A DNA stretch of 17,165 nucleotides, taken from the NCBI GenBank assembly GCA_014523625.1, contig JAATVP010000154.1:1-17165 (forward strand). The letters run 5' to 3'. Origin of the DNA: Nitrososphaerales archaeon TH5896 (lineage in GTDB: Archaea > Thermoproteota > Nitrososphaeria > Nitrososphaerales > Nitrososphaeraceae). The position numbers were made by a program, and so were the translations under genes. This document shows positions 6,228-12,293 of the stretch, piece by piece (positions within the stretch are counted from its first letter, which is position 1; each line of letters begins with the position of its first letter). A model generated the notes under the pieces. That model was not told the origin of the DNA, made no database searches, and saw only the letters and a list, made by a program, of their open reading frames with translations.

Positions 6228-7499
6228 TTAAGATGCCCGGGAGCTTTGTAGATTTAGATAGCTCTTTTGCTTCCCCACTTCAAGGGGTAAAGCAACTACC
6301 TGCTCCTTTCTTTTCGCGATTTGACGATATAATTCAGCATGTCTCTTGGCTACTTCATGCCAAGCAATTTCTTTCTTAAAATCACTGATTTTTTTGACAT
6401 ATTTGTCGTAGCTAATATCGAGGTCTAGCAATGCCTTTGAAAAGGCCTCAGCTTTACGCTTAACCGCTATGCCTAAGCCTCGAAGTGCGAACTCCTTAAA
6501 GAATGCTAGTTGAGTAGCGATAAAAGGAAGACCGTATGATAACCCATCAAACATGATCCCGGAACCTGAGCTAACTTTGTATGGCAAAATGACTGCATCG
6601 GCGCAAGAAAATAACGCAGACAACTGCTCTTCGCTGAGAAAATCCATATGCAAATTGATCAAATTCCTTTTTCTTGTCGCAATATGGTATTCCTCATTGT
6701 TATATCCATTCTTCGAAGCATTAATCACGATTGTCCAATGATCTGGAATTTCCATTTTTTCTATTATATCCCATCCCTTAGTCGCTGTCGCATATCCTAG
6801 TGCTAAGGCAATACGCCCTTGTTCTGGTATAGAATATGATTTTTTTATCTTGCTTTTGATTTGACCTGATCCAAAATCTTGCCGCTCACCGCCATGAAAT
6901 ATAAGGTGGCATCCTTCATCTCCGAGTGTCCTTGACATGAACTCTGAGAATACAATTCCAGCAGCGCTTTGTGCTAGCTTTTGTGTATTTAGCCTGTGAA
7001 ACGAACGGTAATTAATTAGCCTTGTCCAATAACTGATCATACGTTTTGCTCTTTTTATCAGGTGATGATTCTGTGGTAACTCATAAATTGGAATAGGAAG
7101 GCTCATCCATTGTCTGAATGGATAGGCAGAATGAAAGGTAGTTATTATCGGGACCTTACAAAATTTGTAAAAGGAGTCAATATTAGTGCTAGTCTTAGCT
7201 GGGTTAAGGATGTCAAGTTTGAGACCGTACAATCCCGGTTCATATTGAACATGCACGACATCAGGATTAATCTTATCAACCAAATCTAATAATATCTCTG
7301 AGTTTCTCGCGTTGTGTTGAGCTATCCCAGAAAATTCTCCACTCCCTCGCCCATCACAGACCACCTGAACAGTAAGTCCCAACTCGATCAGGCTCTTCTT
7401 TAGATTGTAAGTATAACGTCCTATTCCCCCTGACATAGGTGGGAACTCTGGAGAGACAAGCAGAATAGATAAAGGCGGTGATTCCAATTCTATAACCAT
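6228..7499 (-). CDS. Family 4 glycosyltransferase
   Basis: This 423-residue GT-B enzyme transfers a sugar from a nucleotide-sugar donor to an acceptor, probably in cell-surface or glycolipid/glycan synthesis at the cytoplasmic membrane face. The N-terminal Rossmann half begins SILLVSPEFPPMSGGIGRY (11-29) with the GG acceptor-side loop; VVHVQYEPGLYGL (81-93) and ITTFHSAYPF (119-128) follow. The C-terminal half starts with LALGYATATKGWD (232-244) and carries the donor-binding region VILPYKVSSGSGIMFDGLSY (303-322). The classic E-x7-E pair is not kept: the second Glu is Asp318 and the first position is Ser. No signal peptide or membrane helix. ATG at 7499. It has no glycan-gene neighbours, and its promoter region is shared divergently with the AbrB-type gene. 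Acceptor and sugar cannot be deduced. Confidence 0.95.
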   Translation of the reverse strand: MVIELESPPLSILLVSPEFPPMSGGIGRYTYNLKKSLIELGLTVQVVCDGRGSGEFSGIAQHNARNSEILLDLVDKINPDVVHVQYEPGLYGLKLDILNPAKTSTNIDSFYKFCKVPIITTFHSAYPFRQWMSLPIPIYELPQNHHLIKRAKRMISYWTRLINYRSFHRLNTQKLAQSAAGIVFSEFMSRTLGDEGCHLIFHGGERQDFGSGQIKSKIKKSYSIPEQGRIALALGYATATKGWDIIEKMEIPDHWTIVINASKNGYNNEEYHIATRKRNLINLHMDFLSEEQLSALFSCADAVILPYKVSSGSGIMFDGLSYGLPFIATQLAFFKEFALRGLGIAVKRKAEAFSKALLDLDISYDKYVKKISDFKKEIAWHEVAKRHAELYRQIAKRKEQVVALPLEVGKQKSYLNLQSSRAS

Positions 7500-7574
7500 G
7501 TTATTCTATATGTATGCCCATTATTATGGTTATCTTAAGTAGAATATATCTGCATATAAATATTATACATAAGC

Positions 7575-7587
7575 ATTAAATATAAAA
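7575..7587 (+). promoter_or_regulatory. TATA box of the AbrB-type gene
   Basis: ATTAAATATAAAA is preceded by AAGC (BRE-like). Its centre is about 27 bases before the ATG at 7610, indicating a leaderless transcript. The 110-base spacer also holds the divergent glycosyltransferase promoter. Confidence 0.6.
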
Positions 7588-7609
7588 CAAACCATAGATT
7601 ACAATTATA

Positions 7610-7789
7610 ATGCCGACGAAATACACTGTTACCGTCACAGCCTTGGGTACCAGTTCGGTTATCGTGCTGCCAAAACCCGTTGTAGACGGATTCAATTTAG
7701 AAAAAGGACATAAGCTTGAATTAATAGTCAAAGACGATGGGATATTTATCCCACTTGAAGAACCCGACTTCTCAAATTTCAGAAAATGA
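7610..7789 (+). CDS. AbrB/SpoVT (MazE-like) swapped-hairpin DNA-binding protein
   Basis: This 59-residue protein covers one AbrB/SpoVT domain. The pattern VTALGTSSVIVLPKPVVDG (9-27) matches the family core (a strand with Gly-x-Ser, then the L-P-K turn and helix), followed by LEKGHKLELIV (30-40), the GD/GH loop and second strand, and DGIFIPL (43-49). Such proteins dimerise through a swapped hairpin barrel and bind DNA. They serve as antitoxins or as small transcription regulators. No VapC/PIN or MazF toxin is encoded next to it, so an orphan regulator, possibly autoregulating its own divergent promoter, is the better inference. It is too short for usual length cut-offs, and an open minus-strand frame across it is a shadow. 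Confidence 0.85.
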   Translation: MPTKYTVTVTALGTSSVIVLPKPVVDGFNLEKGHKLELIVKDDGIFIPLEEPDFSNFRK

Positions 7790-7908
7790 TACGCCCATTC
7801 ACGAAAATACACAAAAGTTAAGATGTTTTAGAACAATTGAGCGCATTCATATTAAATTCGGAAATAAATTACCTAGTTTAGATTAAATATCCAGCGAACA
7901 GTGTAGAT

Positions 7909-7920
7909 AAATCTGTTTAT
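7909..7920 (+). repeat. Short direct repeat flanking the element, left copy
   Basis: AAATCTGTTTAT here recurs at 9976-9987, with similar flanking bases (GAtAAA... and GAcAAA...). The pair brackets the integrase remnant and its small neighbours, so it could be a decayed attachment site. A 12-base match is expected by chance several times in this window, so the call is weak. Confidence 0.2.
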
Positions 7921-7959
7921 AGTACGCACCTAGGTATGATAAATAATAGACTAGCGTAG

Positions 7960-8435
7960 CTAGACTGCGTTTGTCAGTCACAAAAGAAGAACAAGAAGTT
8001 AAAAGACCAAGATGTTGCTGCTGCTTCTACTATCATTAACCAGGGTGCTAAAAGAATCTATCAAGTTACCGATGGTCTACGTACAAAACATACTAAGAAG
8101 ATCTATCAAGCAGCCTTTAAACAGTTCTTGAGGGACGGAGCAAAGACTCAAGACTTGCAGGTATTGCTAGACCACAAGTCAAGAGTCTTGGAGCAGATGA
8201 TAATAGGCTATATTGAGAACTTGAGGGACAAGGGTAGAGCCCATCAAACCATAGCGACACATGTTGCTGCCATTTTACATTTCTCGATAAGGCTTACGAT
8301 ATAGATGATATCTCTCTGGAAAGAGGTTACTCAAAAGTATCAGACCGTATTAAATCTGGAATTACTAAACTTCTGCTTGTTAGACAGTTGCGACTACGGC
8401 AACGATTACAAAGAAAATCGGCAAAGAGTAAGGGT
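7960..8435 (+). pseudogene. Frameshifted N-terminal fragment of a tyrosine recombinase (integrase)
   Basis: The reading frame from about 7981 encodes a SAM-like core-binding domain: RTKHTKKIYQAAFKQFLRDG, then EQMIIGYIENLRDKG and HQTIATHVAAILHF, the helical arrangement seen at the N-terminus of archaeal integrases. There is no ATG or plausible start upstream (stop at 7957). At about 8283-8285 one base is missing: the frame hits TAG at 8302, while the shifted frame continues as DKAYDIDDISL, restoring the expected helix. The catalytic domain with the R-H-R-Y tetrad is absent. The shifted frame instead runs on through basic sequence into the 36-residue membrane protein at 8436. This is therefore a double-damaged integrase remnant, comparable to the int(N) part left by integrated archaeal viruses and plasmids. 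Confidence 0.75.
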
Positions 8436-8546
8436 ATGAGTAAGAAAAAGATATCTCCTCAGGAGGCAATTGCATTAATCGCTTCAATCGTAATCATAAT
8501 CATGGCGTTTGGAGGTATGGGCCTAGTCTACAGTGTGTTTCCATAG
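8436..8546 (+). CDS. Small single-pass membrane protein (36 aa)
   Basis: ATG at 8436 gives a 36-residue peptide: a basic head (MSKKKISPQ), then one hydrophobic helix (about residues 11-33, ALIASIVIIIMAFGGMGL) and a short aromatic end. Topology by the positive-inside rule would be N-terminus in. It sits in the frame into which the integrase remnant shifts, so it could once have been part of a fusion, but it has its own ATG and a complete transmembrane segment. Such membrane microproteins are common in archaeal viruses and small plasmids. It is followed by a strong hairpin. No function can be given. Confidence 0.45.
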   Translation: MSKKKISPQEAIALIASIVIIIMAFGGMGLVYSVFP

Positions 8547-8551
8547 CAATC

Positions 8552-8578
8552 ACGAAAGGAAATGAAATATCATTTCGT
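8552..8578 (+). terminator. Alternative hairpins after the membrane microprotein
   Basis: GAAATGA (8559-8565) pairs with TCATTTC (8570-8576) over an AATA loop. Alternatively ACGAAA (8552-8557) pairs with TTTCGT (8573-8578). The two are mutually exclusive, and no T-tract follows. Confidence 0.35.
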
Positions 8579-8646
8579 CGGTACGCTGTTCGACTTTACA
8601 TAAAGAGTAGAACTTAAACCATCGAAGCCCCCAGAAAGTCTAAGAA

Positions 8647-8820
8647 ATGACTACTAATGCTACTACCTTACCTAGATATATTAGACTTCATTGTGCATCA
8701 TGTAATAAGGTTTTAGGATGGCGCGAAGCAAGGGATAGTACTAGATGGATTCTTGCCTTATGTGACGACTGTTACGAGAAAGATAAGGCTAAACATGAAC
8801 GGCACACCGAAATCTCCTAG
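8647..8820 (+). CDS. Small zinc-ribbon protein (57 aa)
   Basis: ATG at 8647 encodes 57 residues with two CxxC knuckles, HCASCN (Cys16, Cys19) and LCDDCY (Cys39, Cys42), 19 residues apart: a classic zinc ribbon. A Lys/His/Arg-rich tail follows. The N-terminus is Thr-rich and polar. Comparable proteins on thaumarchaeal mobile elements are thought to bind nucleic acid or partner proteins. Its neighbours are the integrase remnant and membrane microprotein upstream and the convergent ribbon-helix-helix gene, whose stop lies 16 bases away. Spacing to the upstream gene (100 bases with a hairpin) suggests its own promoter, which I could not pinpoint. Confidence 0.72.
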   Translation: MTTNATTLPRYIRLHCASCNKVLGWREARDSTRWILALCDDCYEKDKAKHERHTEIS

Positions 8821-8836
8821 TAGTAATAAGAGATGA

Positions 8837-9019
8837 CTATGCTCCCGCGTCCGCTGCTGACGATGCAGTTCTCTCTAAATCTCTGAGTGCATGTGCAGAC
8901 ACAAACTCTGCAAACGATATCTTGTACATGCTTGTGCTGAGTTCCTTCTTGTAATATTTCTCTAAAGCAATCAAAGTCTTGCCGGTTAGCGTTATGGTTT
9001 TCTGACCTGGTTTAGCCAT
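8837..9019 (-). CDS. Ribbon-helix-helix (CopG/Arc-type) DNA-binding protein
   Basis: The protein has 60 residues from the ATG at 9019 (an upstream TTG at 9031 would add four). It begins with a basic loop and a beta strand (KTITLTGKTL), followed by two helices (LIALEKYYKKEL and SFAEFVSAHALRDLE), the ribbon-helix-helix layout of small dimeric repressors. The tail is Ala/Ser-rich. In such proteins the strand inserts in the DNA major groove and helix 2 mediates dimerisation. It probably controls the divergent region 9020-9130, which carries two inverted-repeat elements suitable as operators. RHH regulators are typical of archaeal plasmids and viruses, in keeping with the surrounding element remnants. 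The alternative of a CopG-type antitoxin is open, but no toxin gene is adjacent. Confidence 0.75.
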   Translation of the reverse strand: MAKPGQKTITLTGKTLIALEKYYKKELSTSMYKISFAEFVSAHALRDLERTASSAADAGA

Positions 9020-9044
9020 CTCTTTTACCAATATTATCTAGTAT

Positions 9045-9122
9045 TGTCAAGTATATAACTCTAACTTAACCCAAAATATGGGATAACCAATATATTAGTG
9101 TGGCACTATACAGTACTTGACA
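9045..9122. promoter_or_regulatory. Divergent promoter with inverted repeats (candidate RHH operators)
   Basis: TGTCAAGTA (9045-9053) and TACTTGACA (9114-9122) are perfect complements 60 bases apart. Between them CCCA-AAATA-TGGG (9070-9082) forms a second palindrome. A minus-strand TATA box (TTATATAC, overlapping the left repeat) serves the RHH gene, and AATATATTAG at about 9089-9098 could serve the plus strand. The arrangement suits autoregulation by the RHH protein. Confidence 0.4.
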
Positions 9123-9125
9123 GCA

Positions 9126-9293
9126 ATGGGCAAGACTACAAAGCGTAACATTCTCCTTTACTATAGCGTTACTAGTTAGAGTGTGTGACTGAGAACTGCT
9201 ACATCTACGGGAGAAAATGTGTTAGACAAGGAAGCAACAAGTCACGATGACTTACTGGATGCATTCGGGTTGTCTTTGAAGTTCTGGCATTAG
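9126..9293 (+). pseudogene. Small gene with two in-frame stops
   Basis: From ATG at 9126 a single reading frame of 56 codons runs to TAG at 9291, interrupted by TAG at 9177 and TGA at 9186. The second part (NVLDKEATSHDDLLDAFGLS) looks coding-like. It is preceded by a TATA-like box about 30 bases upstream and is divergent from the RHH gene, so it may be the RHH partner gene, now dead. Its final stop overlaps the stop of the opposite-strand 52-residue gene. No family recognised. Confidence 0.35.
9165..9179 (+). repeat. 15-bp direct repeat, copy 1
   Basis: AGCGTTACTAGTTAG is repeated exactly at 9873-9887. This copy covers the first premature stop of the 9126 pseudogene. The copies bracket the minus-strand small genes 9290-9777. 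Confidence 0.6.
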
Positions 9294-9448
9294 TCTGCAA
9301 GTAGACGCCAACTATGGTACTCTACTCTTGCTTCCTGGTTGCTATTCTTGTCGTTGTCGCTTTGCTTTATGAAGTCTGTAAAGTTTGTCCCATCCATTAT
9401 GCTGTTACAGTAAATACAAATCCATCTCCTATTCATTGTTGTCATCAT
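9290..9448 (-). CDS. Small CxxC protein (52 aa)
   Basis: ATG at 9448 (with further Met codons at residues 2 and 5) gives 52 residues with one CxxC knuckle, WICIYCNS (Cys11, Cys14), an acidic and polar middle rich in Asn and Asp, and an aromatic end. A single CxxC could join another subunit to bind zinc or be one half of a ribbon. The start overlaps the end of the Cys-rich frame upstream (9429-9569), with ATG about 20 bases inside it, a common coupling layout. No family recognised. Confidence 0.45.
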   Translation of the reverse strand: MMTTMNRRWICIYCNSIMDGTNFTDFIKQSDNDKNSNQEARVEYHSWRLLAD

Positions 9449-9569
9449 CGCACTCCGAAGATATATTACAGAATCTGATTATATAAGATTCTTCCATTAT
9501 AGTTCCCCAACACTGTTTCACTCTGCAGTTCTGGCACTGAAGGAAGAAGCGTGAAGTTTGTTCTTCACC
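9429..9569 (-). pseudogene. Cys-rich open frame without a start codon
   Basis: This is a 46-codon open frame with five Cys (FFLQCQNCRVKQCWG, then RFCNISSEC) and an acidic end. It begins directly after a stop at 9570-9572 and has no ATG. The only early alternative is GTG at 9521, which would leave out the CxxC pair. It is probably the remainder of a zinc-ribbon gene that lost its start, or of a frameshifted one. It overlaps the next gene by about 20 bases. Confidence 0.35.
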
Positions 9570-9582
9570 TTATATGATGCTA

Positions 9583-9777
9583 TTATCCAGCAGACGTTTG
9601 GCATGCATGTATCGCATCTAGACCACATACGGCGGTGTTGAATCCACTAGAGGATGCAGCCGCTACACTGTCACTTCCTATTGTCCTTGCATCAATGTTG
9701 TCTGTTACGACAAGTGTACTGACTGCAATTATTGATACCAATATTGCCATGACTGCCACGACTACAATCGTTTTCAT
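9583..9777 (-). CDS. Small exported or membrane-anchored peptide (64 aa)
   Basis: ATG at 9777. The first 25 residues are a signal-like helix: MKTI then a Val/Ala/Ile-rich core (about 4-25). After that comes a polar Asp/Ser/Ala-rich stretch and two Cys near the C-terminus (AVCGLDAIHACQ, Cys51 and Cys59) that could form a disulfide outside the cell. No typical signal-peptidase site is decisive, so a type I cleaved peptide or an N-terminal anchor are both possible. It is the outermost gene of the minus-strand cluster 9290-9777. Small secreted or membrane peptides with a Cys pair can be virion components, bacteriocin-like peptides or envelope proteins; the sequence does not decide. Confidence 0.6.
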   Translation of the reverse strand: MKTIVVVAVMAILVSIIAVSTLVVTDNIDARTIGSDSVAAASSSGFNTAVCGLDAIHACQTSAG

Positions 9778-10501
9778 TTGAATTCATAAGATAATACGCA
9801 TACATGACCTATATGCTTCTTAGTAAGTAATAGTGGTATGTTCCGCCTATCATTAGATTAGAATATTTGATGAGCGTTACTAGTTAGTTGGTATCATTTT
9901 TTCACGAATGAAACCGCTTGCGATATTCTGTATATTTTGATGCTTAGAAGTTTATCATACCTCATAGAGCACGACAAATCTGTTTATCCTACTAAAATTC
10001 GGAGACGACTTTTTGATAATCAGCTGAACCCAACATAGCTGCTTTACTAACTACACTAAGGAAGTTATTAATTGAGAATTCAAGATTGACATGACTAATT
10101 AAATTTAGTCGAACTGCTTGAAGTATAATCTAATACTTATGAGCAGAACGGATCTAAGAGTATGAGTGTAAGGCCAAAAAAAGTTTTATAGCTTTATCCT
10201 GCTAGTAACAAGGAATCAATCTAATAGTTGGGTGACTATTCACAAAATGCGCTTTAATATTTCAATCGAGTATCTCTCTCATCTCCAATAAATTACCCTG
10301 TAATACGAATCCAAAATAATATTTGAACAATACAACGGATAGCGCGAATTGATGATCTGGAAGGGGTCATAAGTTCTTAGCCAGAATGACGAATAATTCA
10401 ACTCTCTACAATAGGAACAGGGTTAGCTAAAATTTACATGACCAGAAGGAAAAAGAAGTTATGACAAGAATATAGAATATGAAAGATCTAACGCATGCGT
10501 A
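9778..10501. other. 724-bp stretch without a recognisable gene
   Basis: Both strands are cut into frames shorter than about 20 codons. It contains the second copy of a 15-bp repeat (9873-9887), the right copy of a 12-bp match (9976-9987) and an AT-rich TATA-like run (GTTTTATAGCTTTAT, about 10183-10197) that leads only into short frames. It looks like decayed or non-coding DNA. Confidence 0.5.
9873..9887 (+). repeat. 15-bp direct repeat, copy 2
   Basis: This is an exact copy of 9165-9179 (AGCGTTACTAGTTAG), 708 bases away. Confidence 0.6.
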
Positions 10502-11068
10502 TCACTGAAATAGTTGTACTTGAAGGTCTCCGGCAACTTGTAATGTGAAATTATTAATTGCTTCGACCCCTCCCATTATTTCAGTGCCAAAGATATCAAT
10601 TTTAAATGGAGCTTTTAGACCTGATTGAATACCTGATGGCGAAGTGAATCCTGAACCTACACCCACTACTTGGCCAATATCGTCATATAATGTTGCTGAC
10701 ACTTGAACACTGTTGAATGGGAAAGTGTTGTTGTTAAAAACTTCTCCTGTTATTGTATAGATATTTCTATTTTCTGGAACGAAGGCCGAGACACCTCGAA
10801 TGTCTAAATCTAGTACATCGGAACGGGATTGATTCTGTGCCAATGCTTCGCTTTTCATAACTATAGGTAATATTAGACATGATAGCACCATCAATTTTGT
10901 CATTACTATCGCCTTACCCCCTGGGAGAAACATAATTGGTAGAATATAACCATGAACAATATAAGTATCTTTAGATGCTTGCTCGCTGTTTGTCTTCTTC
11001 TTCTGTTCAACTTGTTCGCGCAATAGTCTTTGGTACTTCAATAAACTCTTAATACCATTATGAAGCAT
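10502..11068 (-). CDS. Exported FxLYD-like protein
   Basis: This is a 188-codon frame. The C-terminal part (about 84-186) is a beta-sandwich with the FxLYD-type core: YTITGEVFNNNTFPFNSVQV (104-123), then SATLYDDIGQVVG (124-136) and FKIDIFG (155-161). Such domains are extracytoplasmic and of unknown role. Just before it lies a good signal or anchor helix (TKLMVLSCLILPIVMKSEALA, residues 57-77), which suggests that the true start is the Met at residue 56 (10903), giving a 133-residue exported protein. The 55 upstream codons are Lys/Gln-rich and helical and would place the signal internally; they could be a separate upstream frame fused by chance, or a cytoplasmic head of a single-pass membrane protein. 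A 27-codon frame ends four bases before 11068. Confidence 0.75.
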   Translation of the reverse strand: MLHNGIKSLLKYQRLLREQVEQKKKTNSEQASKDTYIVHGYILPIMFLPGGKAIVMTKLMVLSCLILPIVMKSEALAQNQSRSDVLDLDIRGVSAFVPENRNIYTITGEVFNNNTFPFNSVQVSATLYDDIGQVVGVGSGFTSPSGIQSGLKAPFKIDIFGTEIMGGVEAINNFTLQVAGDLQVQLFQ

Positions 11069-11072
11069 CTAA

Positions 11073-11156
11073 TTATAGATATAGGTCAAGCTCTTTAACG
11101 ACGGCTTCATCAGCATAATCCTCCCTATGATTATCTTTTGATTGAACATTCTCCAT
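11073..11156 (-). CDS. Possible 27-aa peptide upstream of the FxLYD gene
   Basis: This ATG frame encodes an acidic, fully hydrophilic peptide (DNHREDYADEAVVKELDLYL at its end) and stops four bases before the 11068 ATG. Close spacing suggests coupling or a regulatory upstream ORF. A further 24-codon frame (11166-11240) precedes it by nine bases. The chain of tiny frames could also be the ruin of one gene. Confidence 0.22.
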   Translation of the reverse strand: MENVQSKDNHREDYADEAVVKELDLYL

Positions 11157-11413
11157 TGCATTAAATTATATTGGTACTGTTGCAGCGAATTCTGATACTG
11201 TTGAATGACTTCTGTACATTATTTCTTGACTGGCTAACATTGTATACTCCAACAATTTCGGCCGTTTCATTAGCTATCTATGCTTAATATCATTCCAGCT
11301 TCGTCATATGTCACTTCTTAGATGTCTACAGCATAAGAACTCTAAACAATTACATGGAAAGGACTCACATAAGAGCCACAAACGGCCAATAATAACTATA
11401 TAGGTTGATATAA
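11157..11413. other. Intergenic, no clear gene
   Basis: Only frames of 24 codons or less are present. A TATA-like ACTATATAGG lies at about 11395-11404 and probably serves the zinc-finger gene at 11414/11432. Confidence 0.4.
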
Positions 11414-11650
11414 TTGATCAAGTACAGATATGTGATCTTGTCTAAGGCATCAAGAGATGAACACATTATCAAATGTAGCATTTGTAATCGAGGATTAATA
11501 GTTAAAGACATTATAAATAATGGAGTAGCTTTTCTCAGTCATTTGAAATTAGATCATGGCATTACATATTTCCCTCAACGAATGATTGAGGAACAGAAAA
11601 AGAGTAAATGCGATGAACAAAAACAAATTTGCATTTTTCATGAGGGATAA
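11414..11650 (+). CDS. C2H2-like zinc-finger protein (78 aa)
   Basis: The frame opens with TTG at 11414; GTG at 11432 is favoured by a TATA-like box about 33 bases upstream. The product carries CSIC (Cys21, Cys24) followed by FLSHLKLDHG with two His four residues apart (His43, His48), a C2H2 arrangement with a longer linker than eukaryotic fingers, as in many archaeal microproteins. The rest is Lys/Glu-rich, with two more Cys near the end (residues 66 and 73). Likely roles are DNA, RNA or protein contact; none is proven. A perfect hairpin (11685-11711) follows, and the next gene is convergent. Confidence 0.5.
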   Translation: MIKYRYVILSKASRDEHIIKCSICNRGLIVKDIINNGVAFLSHLKLDHGITYFPQRMIEEQKKSKCDEQKQICIFHEG

Positions 11651-11684
11651 TAATTCTCAGTTGCTATTATTGCTACAATCCCAC

Positions 11685-11711
11685 GATAACTATCGGATTA
11701 ATCTAGTTATC
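11685..11711. terminator. 8-bp hairpin between convergent genes
   Basis: GATAACTA (11685-11692) pairs perfectly with TAGTTATC (11704-11711) around an 11-base loop that itself contains the palindrome GATTAATC. It lies between the plus-strand zinc-finger gene and the minus-strand zinc-ribbon gene and could end transcripts from both sides. Confidence 0.45.
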
Positions 11712-11735
11712 TGGCTGGCACAAGATATGCTAATT

Positions 11736-11742
11736 AAAAAAA
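11736..11742 (-). terminator. T7 tract after the zinc-ribbon stop
   Basis: Seven consecutive T on the minus strand directly after the TAA of the 11743-11889 gene. Poly-T alone terminates archaeal RNA polymerase efficiently. Confidence 0.5.
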
Positions 11743-11889
11743 TTAGTGGCCGCAGCCGCAACCACCCATACCACCATGTTCATGATGGCTATGGCTCTGC
11801 TCCGAACACGTTGGGCATGTATTAGTGTCTATTTCGGACATAAACATTGTACCGCATGTAGCACATTTTAATTTCTGAAGACCTTGCAT
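11743..11889 (-). CDS. Zinc-ribbon protein with His/Gly/Cys-rich tail (48 aa)
   Basis: ATG at 11889. The body has KCATCG (Cys9, Cys12) and TCPTCS (Cys25, Cys28), 12 residues apart, a compact zinc ribbon. The tail has four His in SHSHHEH (His32, 34, 35, 37), a Gly-rich run and a final CGCGH. The tail is a second likely metal-binding patch (Zn, Cu or Ni), so metal handling is an alternative to nucleic-acid binding. The stop is followed at once by T7. It lies 19 bases after the membrane-protein frame 11909-12097 and is probably co-transcribed with it, which would put a metal-binding microprotein beside a membrane protein. I am confident it is a real gene despite its length; a plus-strand frame across it is a shadow. 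Confidence 0.75.
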   Translation of the reverse strand: MQGLQKLKCATCGTMFMSEIDTNTCPTCSEQSHSHHEHGGMGGCGCGH

Positions 11890-11908
11890 GTTAGACCGTG
11901 ATCAGAGC

Positions 11909-12097
11909 TTACCTAATTAAAACCTTGGTAAGGGTATCACTTTGTAAAAAAGCTATTATAATCACAGATTGTAATATGCCGATATGACAAAAGCTCCAAA
12001 AGCGGTCAACTACAAATTTTGACATCATTATAAAAGCTAAAGCAACCACTACAAGGATTGTTGATATTAGCAATGAAATCGTGAGGTTTGAGATCAA
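11909..12097 (-). CDS. Possible two-helix membrane protein (62 aa)
   Basis: The frame opens with TTG at 12097. Two hydrophobic segments, about residues 7-25 (SLLISTILVVVALAFIMM) and 39-51 (IGILQSVIIIAF), are separated by a short basic and aromatic loop, suggesting a small hairpin membrane protein. No ribosome site or ATG supports the start, and AT-rich antisense DNA often mimics such sequences, so coding status is uncertain. The best support is the zinc-ribbon gene 19 bases downstream on the same strand. Confidence 0.38.
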   Translation of the reverse strand: MISNLTISLLISTILVVVALAFIMMSKFVVDRFWSFCHIGILQSVIIIAFLQSDTLTKVLIR

Positions 12098-12293
12098 TGA
12101 TAAGGGGCAAGTTATTGGTAGATACTATTTAGCAACAAGCGATCTCCTGGTACTAGTTTTTCCCTTCTTTTGAGTGGTCATTTCAAATAAGGGATTGAGA
12201 ATATGAATTGCTGTCTAATCACAAGTCTATACTATCTAAGATAGCATTACTTCTTGCCCTTAGAAAGATTCGAAACAAGAAACCGTCCAATGT

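Noticed and set aside
7610..7789. Toxin-antitoxin pair with the AbrB-type protein
   Set aside because: No PIN, MazF-like or other toxin-like frame adjoins it on either strand.
7576..7812. 78-codon minus-strand frame
   Set aside because: Shadow of the AbrB/SpoVT gene on the plus strand, which has a domain match and a TATA box.
7909..9987. 12-bp match AAATCTGTTTAT at 7909-7920 and 9976-9987 as attachment sites of the decayed element
   Set aside because: The position is attractive, but several 12-base matches are expected by chance in a window this long and AT-rich, and no tRNA gene overlaps either copy. Kept only as a weak repeat.
11586..11825. 79-codon plus-strand frame
   Set aside because: Overlaps the end of the zinc-finger gene and is antisense to the zinc-ribbon gene at 11743-11889; no domain.
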